A stretch of DNA of 64,000 nt from Knufia peltigerae (lineage: Eukaryota > Ascomycota > Eurotiomycetes > Chaetothyriales > Trichomeriaceae). The notes under the pieces are model-generated. The model worked only from the letters and a program-made list of their open reading frames with translations. It did not search any database and was not told the DNA's origin. The DNA is taken from positions 29,405 to 93,404 of the forward strand of contig JAPDRN010000131.1 of assembly GCA_030247855.1 (NCBI GenBank), in the 5' to 3' direction. The translations under genes and the position numbers were made by a program. Shown piece by piece: positions 55,086 through 64,000 of the stretch (the stretch's first letter is position 1; every line of letters starts with the position of its first letter).

Positions 55086-56654
55086 ATGAGTCTGCGCAAA
55101 CCCCTATGGCGACGCCTGCTGCGCGTCGCCGCGATCATCATCGCCGCCCTGCTTCTGCTGGTCCTGTCCGGCCTGCTGCTGGCCGACCGCCTGGCCCCGC
55201 AGGCGCGCGGCGAAGCGTCGCAGGTACTGCCTCTGCAGCTTGCGCAGACGCCCATCGATAGACAGATGATGCCGCTGCAGGCTGCCCATCCTGGGCAGTC
55301 GGGCGTGGCCTTCCTCAGCGATGGCATGGATGCGTTCGCTGCCCGCGCGATGATCACCGAACATGCCGGCCGCAGCCTGGACCTGCAGTACTACATCTGG
55401 CACGACGACCTGATCGGCCACTTGATGGCCAAGGGGCTGTACGACGCTGCCGAACGTGGCGTGCGCGTGCGCATCCTGCTCGATGACATGAATGCCAAGG
55501 ACAAGGATGCGCTGATGATGGCGCTCGATGCGCATCCCAACATCGAGCTTCGCCTGTACAACCCGTTCCGCAACCGCAGCGGCATCGCCCGCACGCTGGA
55601 GCTGGTGCAACGCGCCTTCAGCGTGAACCATCGCATGCACAACAAGAGCTGGATTGCCGATGGGCGCATCGCGATCGTGGGCGGGCGCAACATCGGCGAG
55701 GAATACTTCAGCGCGCGCAGCGACGTGAATTTCCAGGACCTGGACCTGGTGGTGGCCGGCCCGGCCGTGCAGCAGGCCAACCAGATCTTCGACGACTACT
55801 GGAACAGCGACGCGGCGATTCCAATCTCGGCACTGGCCTTCCACACCGAGGCGCAACTGCGGCTGCTCGTGCGCGAATCGGATCACGAAGCGCAGCGTGA
55901 GGCGGCTCGGCCTTACCTGCAGCGGGTAGCCGACTCCCGCCAGCGCCAGCGGCCCAGCCCGGAACCGCTGCACTGGAGCCGGCAGGTGCGGATCGTGTCG
56001 GACCCGCCAATGAAGCATCGCGATGACGCGCGCGACGGCTGGCTGGTCACCGAGCTGGTCCGGCAGTTGCAGTCGACGCGTTACAAGGCATTGTTGATTT
56101 CGCCGTACTTCGTGCCCGGCAGCGAAGGGCTGGATGGTCTCTCCGCAATGGCCAGGCGCGGCGCTCAGGTTGGCGTGGTGACCAACTCGCTGGCGGCCAA
56201 CGATGTGGCTGCCGTGCACGGTGGCTACATGGGCTACCGGGTGCCACTACTGAAGGCCGGCGTGCAGTTGTACGAACTGAAGGCCAATGACCAGGCTGGC
56301 GACCGCAGTCTGTTCGGCAGCAGTGGCGCCAGCCTGCACACGAAGGCACTGCTGGTCGACGACCGCCGCGGGTTCGTCGGCTCTTTCAATCTCGATCCGC
56401 GATCGGCCTACCTCAACACCGAGATGGGTGTGCTGTTCGACGACCCGATGCTGGGCGCGCAACTGCGTGCGGAATATCTGCGCCTGGCCAGCCCGGAACA
56501 CAGTTGGTGGCTGGCATTGGGCGCCGATGACCGGCTGCGCTGGCTGCAGCGCGAGCCGCCGCCGCACTGGGTCGACAGCGAGCCCGACAGCGGCCCCGGC
56601 AAACGCTGGACGGCACGGGTGATCAGCTGGTTGCCGCTGGAATCCCAGCTGTAA
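55086..56654 (+). CDS. Cardiolipin synthase-like phospholipase D protein (ClsC type)
   Basis: 522 residues. An N-terminal membrane helix (VAAIIIAALLLLVLSGLLLA) and two HKD catalytic motifs: NHRMHNKSWIADGRIAIVGG (first) and LHTKALLVDDRRGFVGSFNL (second). Length and motif spacing fit ClsC of E. coli, which makes cardiolipin from phosphatidylethanolamine and phosphatidylglycerol with YmdB help. The ATG at 55086 has no good ribosome site; the REP array sits immediately upstream, so expression may depend on read-through or the array itself. It ends 3 bp before the convergent HDOD gene. Confidence 0.92.
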   Translation: MSLRKPLWRRLLRVAAIIIAALLLLVLSGLLLADRLAPQARGEASQVLPLQLAQTPIDRQMMPLQAAHPGQSGVAFLSDGMDAFAARAMITEHAGRSLDLQYYIWHDDLIGHLMAKGLYDAAERGVRVRILLDDMNAKDKDALMMALDAHPNIELRLYNPFRNRSGIARTLELVQRAFSVNHRMHNKSWIADGRIAIVGGRNIGEEYFSARSDVNFQDLDLVVAGPAVQQANQIFDDYWNSDAAIPISALAFHTEAQLRLLVRESDHEAQREAARPYLQRVADSRQRQRPSPEPLHWSRQVRIVSDPPMKHRDDARDGWLVTELVRQLQSTRYKALLISPYFVPGSEGLDGLSAMARRGAQVGVVTNSLAANDVAAVHGGYMGYRVPLLKAGVQLYELKANDQAGDRSLFGSSGASLHTKALLVDDRRGFVGSFNLDPRSAYLNTEMGVLFDDPMLGAQLRAEYLRLASPEHSWWLALGADDRLRWLQREPPPHWVDSEPDSGPGKRWTARVISWLPLESQL

Positions 56655-56657
56655 CGA

Positions 56658-57737
56658 TCAGGGCGCGAGTCCCTCACCATCGCCGTGCAGGCTTTCGTCC
56701 AAGGTTTCCACATTGCGCCCATGCAGGCGCCGCCAGATCCAGCGCAGCGCCTGCGGTGGCGCCGCCGGCAGCTGTTCCAGCAAGGCCAGCATGCGGCCCT
56801 GGCTGGCATGCCCGTGCCGGCACAACAGGCTGGCCGCCGCAGCGGCGCTGGCCAGTCGCAGACTGTCGGCCAGCGGACCGTCGGCGTCAGGTGCCAAGGC
56901 CTGATGTACCGGTTCGGGCAGTTCCCAGGCCGCAGCCACTCGCTGTGCCAACGGTTGTGACCACCGCTGCAGCAACTGCAGGGCCAGCGCCGGCTCCGCC
57001 TCTTCGCCGCGCACCTGCGCTTCCTGCAGCAATTGCCGCATGACCAGCGCCGCGCCCAGCCCCTGCACCAGGCCCAGCCATTGCGCAGCGAAGGCATCGC
57101 CGAAGGTGACCGTGCGTGCGTGGTCGGCGGCCGCGCGTGAAGCCAGCAGCGCGTGCTCCCAGATGATCGAACTGAACTGCGGGAACACCTCGCACTGCAC
57201 CTGCATCACTGGCTGCACCAGCACTGCACTGATGATCTGCCGCACACCTTCGGTGCCGACCAGGGTCACCGCCCGCTGCAGGCTTTCCACAGGCCGCTCG
57301 TGCACCTTGTAGACCGGGCTGTTGGCGATCCGCAGCAGGTTGCCGGTCAGCACCGGATCCTGACCGATGATCGCGGCCATCACCCGCGCCGACGCAACGT
57401 CGTCATTGACCGTCTGGATCAGCTGCGGCAGCAGTTGCGGGCGCCGCGGCAGCTGTCGGGTGGCCCAGTCGCGGTCCTGCAGTGCCCGGTCCACCGCCTC
57501 GGCCAGGCCCGACGCACTGACCGCAGCCGGTTCGCCGGCCAAGCGCGGATACAGTGCCAGCGCATGCAGCCCGCGCTGCAGGTGGCTGGCGACCTCGGCT
57601 GCCGGCAGGGCATCGCCTTGCAGGCTGGCTGCCGCGGCGGCCACGGCCTGGCGGGGGGCTGCGGCCAGACGTGACGGGGCCTGCCCGGTCAGCTGCGACA
57701 GCCAACGAAGCACAGATCGCCACCACGCTGCGGTCAT
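56658..57737 (-). CDS. HDOD-domain protein
   Basis: 359 residues. The HDOD domain (about 90-290) has the usual LPQLIQTVNDDVASARVMAAII, DPVLTGNLLRIANSPVY and AVTLVGTEGVRQII; the HD metal residues are lost as in the family. HDOD proteins occur in signalling linked to c-di-GMP and motility. No second output domain is seen. The start MTAAWWRSVLRWLSQL at 57737 has GGTGG nearby; upstream in-frame starts reach 57875. It is convergent with the ClsC-type gene and divergent from leucine dehydrogenase. Confidence 0.88.
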   Translation of the reverse strand: MTAAWWRSVLRWLSQLTGQAPSRLAAAPRQAVAAAAASLQGDALPAAEVASHLQRGLHALALYPRLAGEPAAVSASGLAEAVDRALQDRDWATRQLPRRPQLLPQLIQTVNDDVASARVMAAIIGQDPVLTGNLLRIANSPVYKVHERPVESLQRAVTLVGTEGVRQIISAVLVQPVMQVQCEVFPQFSSIIWEHALLASRAAADHARTVTFGDAFAAQWLGLVQGLGAALVMRQLLQEAQVRGEEAEPALALQLLQRWSQPLAQRVAAAWELPEPVHQALAPDADGPLADSLRLASAAAAASLLCRHGHASQGRMLALLEQLPAAPPQALRWIWRRLHGRNVETLDESLHGDGEGLAP

Positions 57738-58012
57738 CGCCGCCCACCCTGTCGTTGTCCTGCTGCTGCCACGGCCTGCCCCTGCACCTTCATCACATCC
57801 GGCCACCTGCCGTCGTCGCAGCATCGGCCGCACTTTCATCTTCTTTAACCCGGACGCCTCCGGCGTCGACGGCATATCCCGGGCGAATGGACTAGAATGG
57901 CGCCGCGCGACCCGTCCCCCTTTACCGACGACGTCGCTTTTTTTGTTTTCGGACCCTACCGTTCATTGGCAGTTCGCCGCAGTTCACCGCTGATCGCGCC
58001 ATCGGAGACCCC

Positions 58013-59110
58013 ATGCTATTCGAAACCCTCGCAACCACCGGCCACGAACAGGTGGTGTTCTGCCACAACCAGGATGCCGGCCTGCGGGCGATCATCGCCA
58101 TTCACAACACCACCCTGGGCCCCGCCCTGGGCGGGGTACGCATGCGCCCCTACGCCAGCACCGACGATGCGCTGGCCGATGTGCTGCGGCTGAGCCGCAC
58201 GATGACCTACAAGAATGCGCTGGCCGGTCTCAATGTCGGTGGCGGCAAGGCGGTGATCATCGGCGACCCGAAGGTCGACAAGACCGAAGTGTTGTTCCGC
58301 GCCTTCGGCCGCTATGTCGATTCGCTGGGCGGTCGCTACATCACGGCCGAGGACGTCGGTACCGACGTCAACGACATGGAGAACATCTACCTGGAGAGCC
58401 AGTTCGTCACCGGCGTGCACCAGGTCCATGGCGGCTCGGGAGATCCGGCTCCGTTCACCGCCTATGGCGCGCTGCAGGCGTTGATGGCTTCGATGCGCTT
58501 CAAGTTCGGCCATGAGGAAGTGGGCAAGACCAGCATCGCGGTGCAGGGCCTGGGTCATATCGGCATGGAACTGGTGAAGCTGCTGCGCGACCGTGGCGCC
58601 AAGCTGTACGTGACCGATCTGGACAGCGCGCTGTTGGATCGTGCGGTCAACGATTTCGGCGCTGAGGCAGTCAAGCCGGACGAGATCCACGAAGTGAATG
58701 CCGATGTGTTCGCGCCGTGCGCGCTGGAAGGCGCGATCAACGCCGACACCCTGCCGCGGATCAAGGCGAAGATCATCTGCGGCACTGCCAACAACCAGCT
58801 GTCCAGCCTGGAGATCGGCGACGAGCTGCATGCGCGTGGCATCCTGTATGCGCCGGACTACGCAGTCAACGCGGGTGGCGTGATGAACGTGTCGCTGGAA
58901 ATCGACGGATACAACCGCGAACGCGCGATGCGGCTGATCCGCAGCATCTACCACAACCTGACGCGCATCTTCGAACTGTCGCAGCGCGAGAACATCGCCC
59001 CGCAGCGTGCCGCCGACCGCATCGCCGAAGCGCGCATCCTGTCGATCGGCAAGCTGAAGATGCCGCTGGGCCGCAGCACGCCGCGCCTGGGCAACCTGCG
59101 CGGCGGCTGA
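58013..59110 (+). CDS. ldh: Leucine dehydrogenase (Glu/Leu/Phe/Val dehydrogenase family)
   Basis: 365 residues. Oxidatively deaminates leucine and other branched amino acids to keto acids using NAD. The family N-terminal part GPALGGVRMRPY and catalytic Lys region TMTYKNALAGLNVGGGKAVI are present, and the Rossmann motif is VQGLGHIGMELVKLL. NAGGVMNVSLEI closes the active site. A -10-like TAGAAT at 57893-57898 lies 114 bp upstream, with an AT-rich stretch near 57936-57950 in the leader. It is convergent with the autotransporter gene. Confidence 0.95.
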   Translation: MLFETLATTGHEQVVFCHNQDAGLRAIIAIHNTTLGPALGGVRMRPYASTDDALADVLRLSRTMTYKNALAGLNVGGGKAVIIGDPKVDKTEVLFRAFGRYVDSLGGRYITAEDVGTDVNDMENIYLESQFVTGVHQVHGGSGDPAPFTAYGALQALMASMRFKFGHEEVGKTSIAVQGLGHIGMELVKLLRDRGAKLYVTDLDSALLDRAVNDFGAEAVKPDEIHEVNADVFAPCALEGAINADTLPRIKAKIICGTANNQLSSLEIGDELHARGILYAPDYAVNAGGVMNVSLEIDGYNRERAMRLIRSIYHNLTRIFELSQRENIAPQRAADRIAEARILSIGKLKMPLGRSTPRLGNLRGG

Positions 59111-59134
59111 TCGCCCGCCCCCGCGAGCCGGACG

Positions 59135-59157
59135 GGTGCCGACCGTGGGTCGGCACC
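59135..59157. terminator. Hairpin between convergent ldh and autotransporter genes
   Basis: GGTGCCGACC (59135-59144), loop GTG, GGTCGGCACC (59148-59157), a perfect 10-bp stem in the 70-bp gap. It resembles a SMAG core but without GTAG. It may serve both transcripts. Confidence 0.55.
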
Positions 59158-59180
59158 GCCGGGCAAGCCAGCCGCTACGA

Positions 59181-62018
59181 TCAGAAGCCAGAGCTGTAGC
59201 GCAGCGCGGCCTGACGTGCATCATCACCACCCACGCGCTGGTCGATACCCAGGCTCAGGCGGCCATTGCGGCCCCACCACGATTCCAGCGCCAAGCCGAA
59301 CAAGGCACTGCCACGCGGTGCGTCGACACCGACCAACGGCGCCCAGGCATCAACGCCGACAAAACTTGCCTGCCAGGCTTGTTCGTTGCCATCCAGACGT
59401 TGTTGCCATTCGGCATGGCCGCGCAGGGTCCAACGACCCCACTGCCGCTCGCCTCGCAGGCCCGCCAGCATCTGGCTGCGCTGTGCACGTGATGCCTCAC
59501 CGCGCAGGCCGAAACCAAAGCCGCCCTGCTCACTGAAGCCATTGGTATCCAGGCGCGTGCTGCTGGCCCCGAGGTATGGGGTCAACGATGCACCGATGCG
59601 TCCGAAACGATAGCCGCCTTCGACGCTGGCACTGCTGAAGCGCCCACCGTAGCGCGCGGACACACCGTAGGCACCGGCGCCCAGCAGCAACTGGCGGTCC
59701 AGTTCCCGGGTGAACTGGCCGGTGCCGAACTGGGCCAGCGCATAGCCACGCCCCAGGTTCCAGCCGGCATACAGCTGCGCCTGCGCCTGGCGGTCACGCC
59801 CACGATCACCACTGAAGTTGCTGCCGCCGTTGCTGCGGGTTTCGCCAAAAGCCATGCCCAGCAGGCCATTGCTGCCCAGTGCCACGTCCTGACCTGCCAT
59901 CCAGCCCTGGCTGTCGGCGGCGTTGCCGGCAAAGCTGCCCTGCCCGGCTTCGCCCAGCGCACTCTGCCAGGCGCCGCGCAGCTTCGGTGCTGCCTGCACG
60001 CGGTCGAAGCGCTCGGCAACCGCACGGCGCGACATGTCCACGCTGTCGAAGGTCGACGCTTCAGCACGCGCATGCGCCTGTCCGGACAGACTCTCCAGGC
60101 TCGCCGACAGGCCATCGGTCCCGCCAGCCGTTCGCTGCAGCGCCCCGGCGGCCGTACCAAACGCGGAACCCTGCAGGTTCGCGTTGCGGTCCAGCGCGGT
60201 GAATGCCGACGCCACCCGCAGTGCCGATGCCTGTGCATTGGCGCCCAGGCCGGACGCAGCGGCCGAAACATTGACCTGGGTCAGGTCCATCCACGCGTCG
60301 TTGCTGCCATAGCCGTACTGTGCCTGCAGCAGGGTCAGGCCGTTGGCGCCGGTGTTGGCCACCGGCGTGGTGAACGTGCCGTTGATGCCGCCGTTGGCGT
60401 GGATCAGCCCTTGGCGGCTGCCGGCCTGCGGCACGTAACCGGAAAGGATGCCATCGACCACGACGCCACCGGCCAGGCGTGCGGTGCCGGTCACCTGCAG
60501 CGCGTTCACACCCAGTGCGACGATCAGCTGCGCATCCGGCCGCTGGCTGTAATTGCCTTCGATGGTCGCGGTGGTGTTGGCGTTGACCAGCACCACGCTG
60601 GCGCCGTTGTCGACGTTGCCGATCACCCGCGGCGTGCCCGGCATGAACTGCAGGCCGGCCATCGAGGCACCGCCGGCACCAGAGATGCTGACGTTGGAAC
60701 GGATCACAGCGCCGCCGCGCAGGGCCAGGCTGCCGCGCTCGACGCGAGTGGCACCGCTGTAGCTGTTGTTGCCACTCAGTTCCAGCCGGCCATCGCCGCG
60801 CTTGACCAGGCCGCCAGCGCCGGCGATGTCGTTGCTCCAGATCGAGCCCGAAGAGGCCGCGTCGACATTGACCGTGACATCGCCCCAGTCGAAGCGGCCG
60901 GGACCGTTCACCGCCTTGCCGACGTTGAGCATGCCGTAGCCGTAGATTGGATCGACGCCCGGCGCACCGATGTCGGTGGCGGTGCCGAGCAGGGTCTGCC
61001 GCACTAGGTCGTTGTCGAAGTACGGGTAGCGCTGCCAGACCAGCGCAGCAGCACCGGAGATCAGTGGCGCGGCGAAGGATGTACCGTAGTTCCACAGATA
61101 CTTGCCGGTACCCGGCTCCGGGAACACCGCGCTGCCGGGAGCGGTCAGGCAGTAGCGTGCGGCGTCGCCGCAGGCATTGGCCCAGGGTGCGCGTTCACCG
61201 GGCTTGTTCGGATCGATCGCGGTAGCCACCAGCCAGCCCTTTTCCAGGTCGGCTGCCGGCAGCGATCCGCCGAGGCCACGCTGGCTGGGCAACGCGGCCA
61301 CGCTGCTGGGCTGGTCGCGCCCCTCATTGCCTGCGGCGAACACCACCAGGCCACCGTGATTGATGATGAAGGGGCGGTATTCGGCCGCGACCTGCGCGGT
61401 GGTGCCGAGGTCGGTCCAGTACAGGCCGCCCCAGGAATTGTTCATCACCTTCACGCCGTAGTTGATCAGGTCCTGGTGGACCCCGGCCACGCCCAGCGTG
61501 CCGCTGAAGGAATTGCCCTTGCCGCTGCCGTCATCCGCGGGCGTGGTATCGGAAATGATGCGCGCCGAAACGATCTCCGCACCCGGTGCAATGCCCCCGG
61601 GCCAGACCCCCACCGGTACACCAGCAGCCAGGCTGGCAACGGCCGTGCCGTGGCCAAGCACGTCATCGACGTTGAGATTGTTGCGACTCGGGTCGATGTA
61701 GTTGAGGTTGGCCACCACCCGTCCGTTCAGCGCCTCGGCACTGCGCAGCACGCCCGAATCGACGATGCCGATGCGGACGCCGCGGCCGGTCGCGCCAGTG
61801 GCGTGTGCGGCACTCGCGTTGGTCTGTGCCAGATGCGCATCCACGGCCGGCTCAAGCGGCCTGGCCGCTGGCGGCGGGGTAACCGGGGGGGTGACGGGAG
61901 GCGTGGTCGGTGGCGGGTCGATGCGCACGTTGCTGCCACCGCCTCCACCGCCACACGCCGACAGCGCCACCGCCAGCGCCGATGCCAGGACCGACCTTCC
62001 CATCGTCTTACGTTCCAT
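59181..62018 (-). CDS. Subtilisin-like autotransporter with lipobox
   Basis: 945 residues. The N-terminal signal ends in a lipobox (VALSACGGGGGGS, Cys22), then a Pro/Thr-rich linker (PPPTTPPVTPPVTPPP). The S8 peptidase domain has catalytic Asp87 (GIVDSGV), His123 (GHGTAVA) and Ser314 (GTSFAAP). A beta-helix passenger part with autotransporter repeats (LSGNNSYSGATRVERGSLAL) precedes the C-terminal beta-barrel (about 680-945), which ends in ...ALRYSSGF with a terminal Phe. Predicted to be lipidated and exposed on the surface, like SphB1 of Bordetella. AAGGA is 4 nt before ATG 62018; the frame is open further without similarity. Confidence 0.93.
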   Translation of the reverse strand: MERKTMGRSVLASALAVALSACGGGGGGSNVRIDPPPTTPPVTPPVTPPPAARPLEPAVDAHLAQTNASAAHATGATGRGVRIGIVDSGVLRSAEALNGRVVANLNYIDPSRNNLNVDDVLGHGTAVASLAAGVPVGVWPGGIAPGAEIVSARIISDTTPADDGSGKGNSFSGTLGVAGVHQDLINYGVKVMNNSWGGLYWTDLGTTAQVAAEYRPFIINHGGLVVFAAGNEGRDQPSSVAALPSQRGLGGSLPAADLEKGWLVATAIDPNKPGERAPWANACGDAARYCLTAPGSAVFPEPGTGKYLWNYGTSFAAPLISGAAALVWQRYPYFDNDLVRQTLLGTATDIGAPGVDPIYGYGMLNVGKAVNGPGRFDWGDVTVNVDAASSGSIWSNDIAGAGGLVKRGDGRLELSGNNSYSGATRVERGSLALRGGAVIRSNVSISGAGGASMAGLQFMPGTPRVIGNVDNGASVVLVNANTTATIEGNYSQRPDAQLIVALGVNALQVTGTARLAGGVVVDGILSGYVPQAGSRQGLIHANGGINGTFTTPVANTGANGLTLLQAQYGYGSNDAWMDLTQVNVSAAASGLGANAQASALRVASAFTALDRNANLQGSAFGTAAGALQRTAGGTDGLSASLESLSGQAHARAEASTFDSVDMSRRAVAERFDRVQAAPKLRGAWQSALGEAGQGSFAGNAADSQGWMAGQDVALGSNGLLGMAFGETRSNGGSNFSGDRGRDRQAQAQLYAGWNLGRGYALAQFGTGQFTRELDRQLLLGAGAYGVSARYGGRFSSASVEGGYRFGRIGASLTPYLGASSTRLDTNGFSEQGGFGFGLRGEASRAQRSQMLAGLRGERQWGRWTLRGHAEWQQRLDGNEQAWQASFVGVDAWAPLVGVDAPRGSALFGLALESWWGRNGRLSLGIDQRVGGDDARQAALRYSSGF

Positions 62019-62199
62019 CGTTTCCTTCCCATGAACGTTGGCCTGCCGCCATCCGGGCAGGCATCCAGTGCTGCCCAGCGGCAGTCTCCGCCGACCCTCT
62101 ATACTGAGCCGGCCCCCACGCAGTCTGCCGGGAAACGGCGCCGCTTCCAACGCCCGTCGTCTCCTTTCCGAACATTGCTCACGCATCAACGAGATTGCC

Positions 62200-63375
62200 A
62201 TGTCCAACATCGTCATCGCCGCCGCCAAGCGCACCGCCATCGGCTCTTTCCTCGGCCAGTTCAACGGCGTTCCGACCCCGACCCTCGGCGCGGCCGCCAT
62301 CGCCGCCGCGCTGGATCAGTCGGGCGTTCCTGCCAGCGACGTCTCCGAAGTCCTGATGGGCTGCGTGCTGCCGGCCAATCTCGGCCAGGCCCCTGCCCGC
62401 CAGGCAGCGATCGCCGCCGGTATCCCGCTGTCGGTCGGCGCGACCACCCTCAACAAGGTCTGCGGTTCGGGGATGAAGGCCATCATGCTCGGCCATGACC
62501 TGATCAAGGCCGGTTCGGCCAAGGTCGTGGTCGCCGGCGGCATGGAATCGATGTCCAACGCCCCGCACCTGCTGCCCAATTCGCGCACCGGCAACCGTTT
62601 CGGCAACTTCCAGGCCGTGGACCACATGGCCCACGACGGCCTGGTCAACGCCTATGACGGCAAGGCCATGGGCGAGTTCGCCGAATGCGCCGTGGACAAG
62701 TACCAGTTCACCCGCGAAGAGCAGGATGCTTACTCCATCGAATCGGTCAGGCGCGCACAGGCGGCCCAGGCCAACGGCGCCTTCGCTGACGAAATCGTTG
62801 CGGTGAAGGTTGCCACCCGCAAGGGTGAAATCGAGGTCGCCAGCGACGAACAGCCTGGCCGTTCGGACATCGCCAAGATCCCGACCCTGCGCCCGGCCTT
62901 CAAGAAGGACGGCAGCGTGACCGCCGCCAGTTCCTCCAGCATTTCCGATGGCGCCGCCGCCGTGGTCCTGCTGACCGAAGAAGATGCTGCCGCACGCGGC
63001 CTGCAGCCGCTGGCGCGCATCGTCGGCCATGCCACCCATTCGCAGGAACCGGAGTGGTTCACCACCGCCCCGATCGGCGCGATCCACACCCTGCTGGAGA
63101 AGACCGGCTGGTCGCTGGACCAGATCGATCTGTTCGAAATCAACGAGGCCTTTGCCGTGGTGGCGATGGCCCCGATGCGCGAACTGGGCATCCCGCACGA
63201 CAAGCTCAACGTGAATGGCGGTGCCTGCGCGCTGGGCCATCCCATCGGTGCCTCCGGCGCACGCCTGGTGGTCACCTTGGTCAACGCATTGCGCACGCGC
63301 GGCGGCAAGCGCGGCATTGCCACCCTGTGCATCGGCGGCGGCGAAGCGACGGCTATCGCCATCGAGTTGATCTGA
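62200..63375 (+). CDS. Acetyl-CoA C-acetyltransferase (thiolase)
   Basis: 391 residues. Condenses or cleaves acetyl-CoA/acetoacetyl-CoA. Catalytic Cys in NKVCGSGMKA, His in GGACALGHPIGASGAR and the second Cys in CIGGGEATAIAIEL are all intact. The start MSNIVIAAAKRTAIGSF is typical of the AtoB/PhaA group. No other beta-oxidation or PHB gene is near, so the pathway is not given by context. It is divergent from the autotransporter (181-bp gap). Confidence 0.96.
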   Translation: MSNIVIAAAKRTAIGSFLGQFNGVPTPTLGAAAIAAALDQSGVPASDVSEVLMGCVLPANLGQAPARQAAIAAGIPLSVGATTLNKVCGSGMKAIMLGHDLIKAGSAKVVVAGGMESMSNAPHLLPNSRTGNRFGNFQAVDHMAHDGLVNAYDGKAMGEFAECAVDKYQFTREEQDAYSIESVRRAQAAQANGAFADEIVAVKVATRKGEIEVASDEQPGRSDIAKIPTLRPAFKKDGSVTAASSSSISDGAAAVVLLTEEDAAARGLQPLARIVGHATHSQEPEWFTTAPIGAIHTLLEKTGWSLDQIDLFEINEAFAVVAMAPMRELGIPHDKLNVNGGACALGHPIGASGARLVVTLVNALRTRGGKRGIATLCIGGGEATAIAIELI

Positions 63376-63417
63376 AAGGGTTTAACGTCTATTTCGCAAA
63401 AATGAATGCGGGATCGC

Positions 63418-63446
63418 TTGACACCCAATCTTGGCTTGTCATCATG
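63418..63446 (+). promoter_or_regulatory. Promoter candidate for the Ala-rich lipoprotein gene
   Basis: A perfect -35 TTGACA (63418-63423), 17-bp spacer, and a weak -10 ATCATG (63441-63446), 54 bp before the start codon. Confidence 0.5.
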
Positions 63447-63499
63447 TTGTCGGCGCGCAGCATGCGCGTTGCCTAATTCTAACGACGAGGATTTACACA

Positions 63500-63841
63500 A
63501 TGAGCATCAACAAGCTGCTGGTCGCGATGTCCCTGGCTCTGGCCCTGGCCGCCTGCTCGAAGCAGGAAGCTGCCCAGGACGCCGCTGCTTCGGCCAACCA
63601 GGCCGCCACCGAAGCCCAGGCTGCTGCCGACCAGGCCGCCGCTGCTGGCGCCCAGACCGCCGACGCTGCCCAGCAGGCCGCTGACACCGCCGCCACCGCT
63701 GCTGACGCTTCGGTTGACGCCGCTGCCCAGGCTGCTGGCGCTGCCACCGACGCTGCTGCCGGCGCTGCTGCCGACGCTGCCAAGGCTGCTGAAGGCACCG
63801 CCGAGAAGGCCAAGGACACTGCTGAAGAAGCCAAGAAGTAA
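63500..63841 (+). CDS. Alanine-rich lipoprotein
   Basis: 113 residues. Signal MSINKLLVAMSLALALAACS with lipobox LAAC (Cys19). The mature part is about half Ala, with Gln, Asp, Thr and Glu at regular spacing and few aromatic residues, ending in charged KAAEGTAEKAKDTAEEAKK. It should form a long amphipathic helix or coiled coil, like small outer-membrane lipoproteins. Function unknown. GAGG lies 8 nt before the ATG. A good promoter and a strong terminator flank it, suggesting high expression as a single gene. Confidence 0.9.
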   Translation: MSINKLLVAMSLALALAACSKQEAAQDAAASANQAATEAQAAADQAAAAGAQTADAAQQAADTAATAADASVDAAAQAAGAATDAAAGAAADAAKAAEGTAEKAKDTAEEAKK

Positions 63842-63869
63842 TAACTTCTTTCTTCAAGCTGTTCTGAAG

Positions 63870-63900
63870 AAGCCGCTGGTTCGCCAGCGGCTTTTTCTTT
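63870..63900 (+). terminator. Intrinsic terminator after the lipoprotein gene
   Basis: AAGCCGCTGG (63870-63879), loop TTCG, CCAGCGGCTT (63884-63893), then TTTCTTT. The UUCG tetraloop makes it very stable. Confidence 0.93.
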
Positions 63901-63990
63901 GCGCGCAGTTCCGTGCGCAGGTCACCACCACGTCTTCACAACGGTATGAATAGGCTGGCGTCCCCATCCATTGCAGTACCGGAGACCGCC

Positions 63991-64000
63991 ATGAAGATTC
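63991..64000 (+). CDS. Start of a gene cut by the right edge
   Basis: ATGAAGATTC at 63991 follows GGAGA by 5 nt, so a new gene (Met-Lys-Ile...) probably begins here. Only three codons are visible, so nothing can be said about its product. Confidence 0.45.

Noticed and set aside
57925..57950. Terminator before leucine dehydrogenase (CGACGACGTCG then T-rich)
   Set aside because: The symmetric sequence leaves only about one base for the loop, so it cannot form a stable hairpin. The T-rich stretch is noted only as an AT-rich leader.

Overview
The window is about 67% GC and reads as chromosomal backbone of a Stenotrophomonas of the S. maltophilia complex (Xanthomonadaceae). The signs are very high third-position GC, the gene order of the maf-rng-yhdP-tldD and leuS-lptE-holA-nadD-rsfS-rlmH clusters, and many GTAG-ended palindromes of the REP type known in this genus as SMAG elements. 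No integrase, transposase, phage gene, plasmid function or CRISPR array is visible. The species call is inference from sequence style, not from a database match.

Layout. 1-9.5 kb: pmbA (cut by the window edge) divergent from yjgA; then tldD, yhdP, rng and maf on the minus strand, which brings both halves of the TldD/PmbA protease next to the cell-envelope/RNase G cluster. 9.6-15.8 kb: a SIMPL-domain periplasmic protein, a TonB-like protein, a large TonB-dependent receptor and an APC-type amino acid antiporter. 15.9-22.8 kb: a minus-strand housekeeping operon (DUF998 protein, leuS, lptE, holA, nadD, rsfS, rlmH) that runs straight into tRNA-Asn and a strong terminator. 23-31.4 kb: a CnoX-type thioredoxin, a LysM-FecR protein overlapping a CHASE2-GGDEF diguanylate cyclase, a hotdog thioesterase-like protein, two unrecognised proteins, DUF502 and a queuosine-precursor transporter. 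31.5-39.4 kb: DUF885 peptidase, serine hydrolase and glyoxalase-fold protein, DUF2147, metG, HAD phosphatase, an orphan RnfB-like ferredoxin and RidA. 39.6-43.6 kb: mprF facing an acvB/virJ homologue, a likely make-and-break pair for lysyl-phosphatidylglycerol. 43.7-54.9 kb: small metabolic and hypothetical genes, yegD, a sigma/anti-sigma/DUF4097 operon, a small MscS channel, a DksA-like zinc finger, DUF2058, a YgjP-like metalloprotein and an RsuA-like protein that seems to lack its catalytic Asp. 55-64 kb: a cardiolipin-synthase-like protein, HDOD protein, leucine dehydrogenase, a subtilisin autotransporter with a lipobox, a thiolase and an Ala-rich lipoprotein.

The most unusual signal is intergenic. 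Three copies of a 102-104 bp element (35.0 kb, 52.2 kb and 52.5 kb) each fold into a long closing stem carrying two short hairpins. The arms differ between copies but match within each copy. Each copy shows two GGA triplets in or beside hairpin loops, exactly 23 nt apart, and in two copies the second site is 10/12 identical to the known CsrA SELEX consensus. If transcribed, these would be good candidates for RsmA/CsrA-binding RNAs spread through the genome. Other points worth a look are a 35-bp-period REP array just before the cardiolipin-synthase gene, a hairpin plus T7 run in the yjgA leader, and a predicted leaderless DUF502 mRNA.
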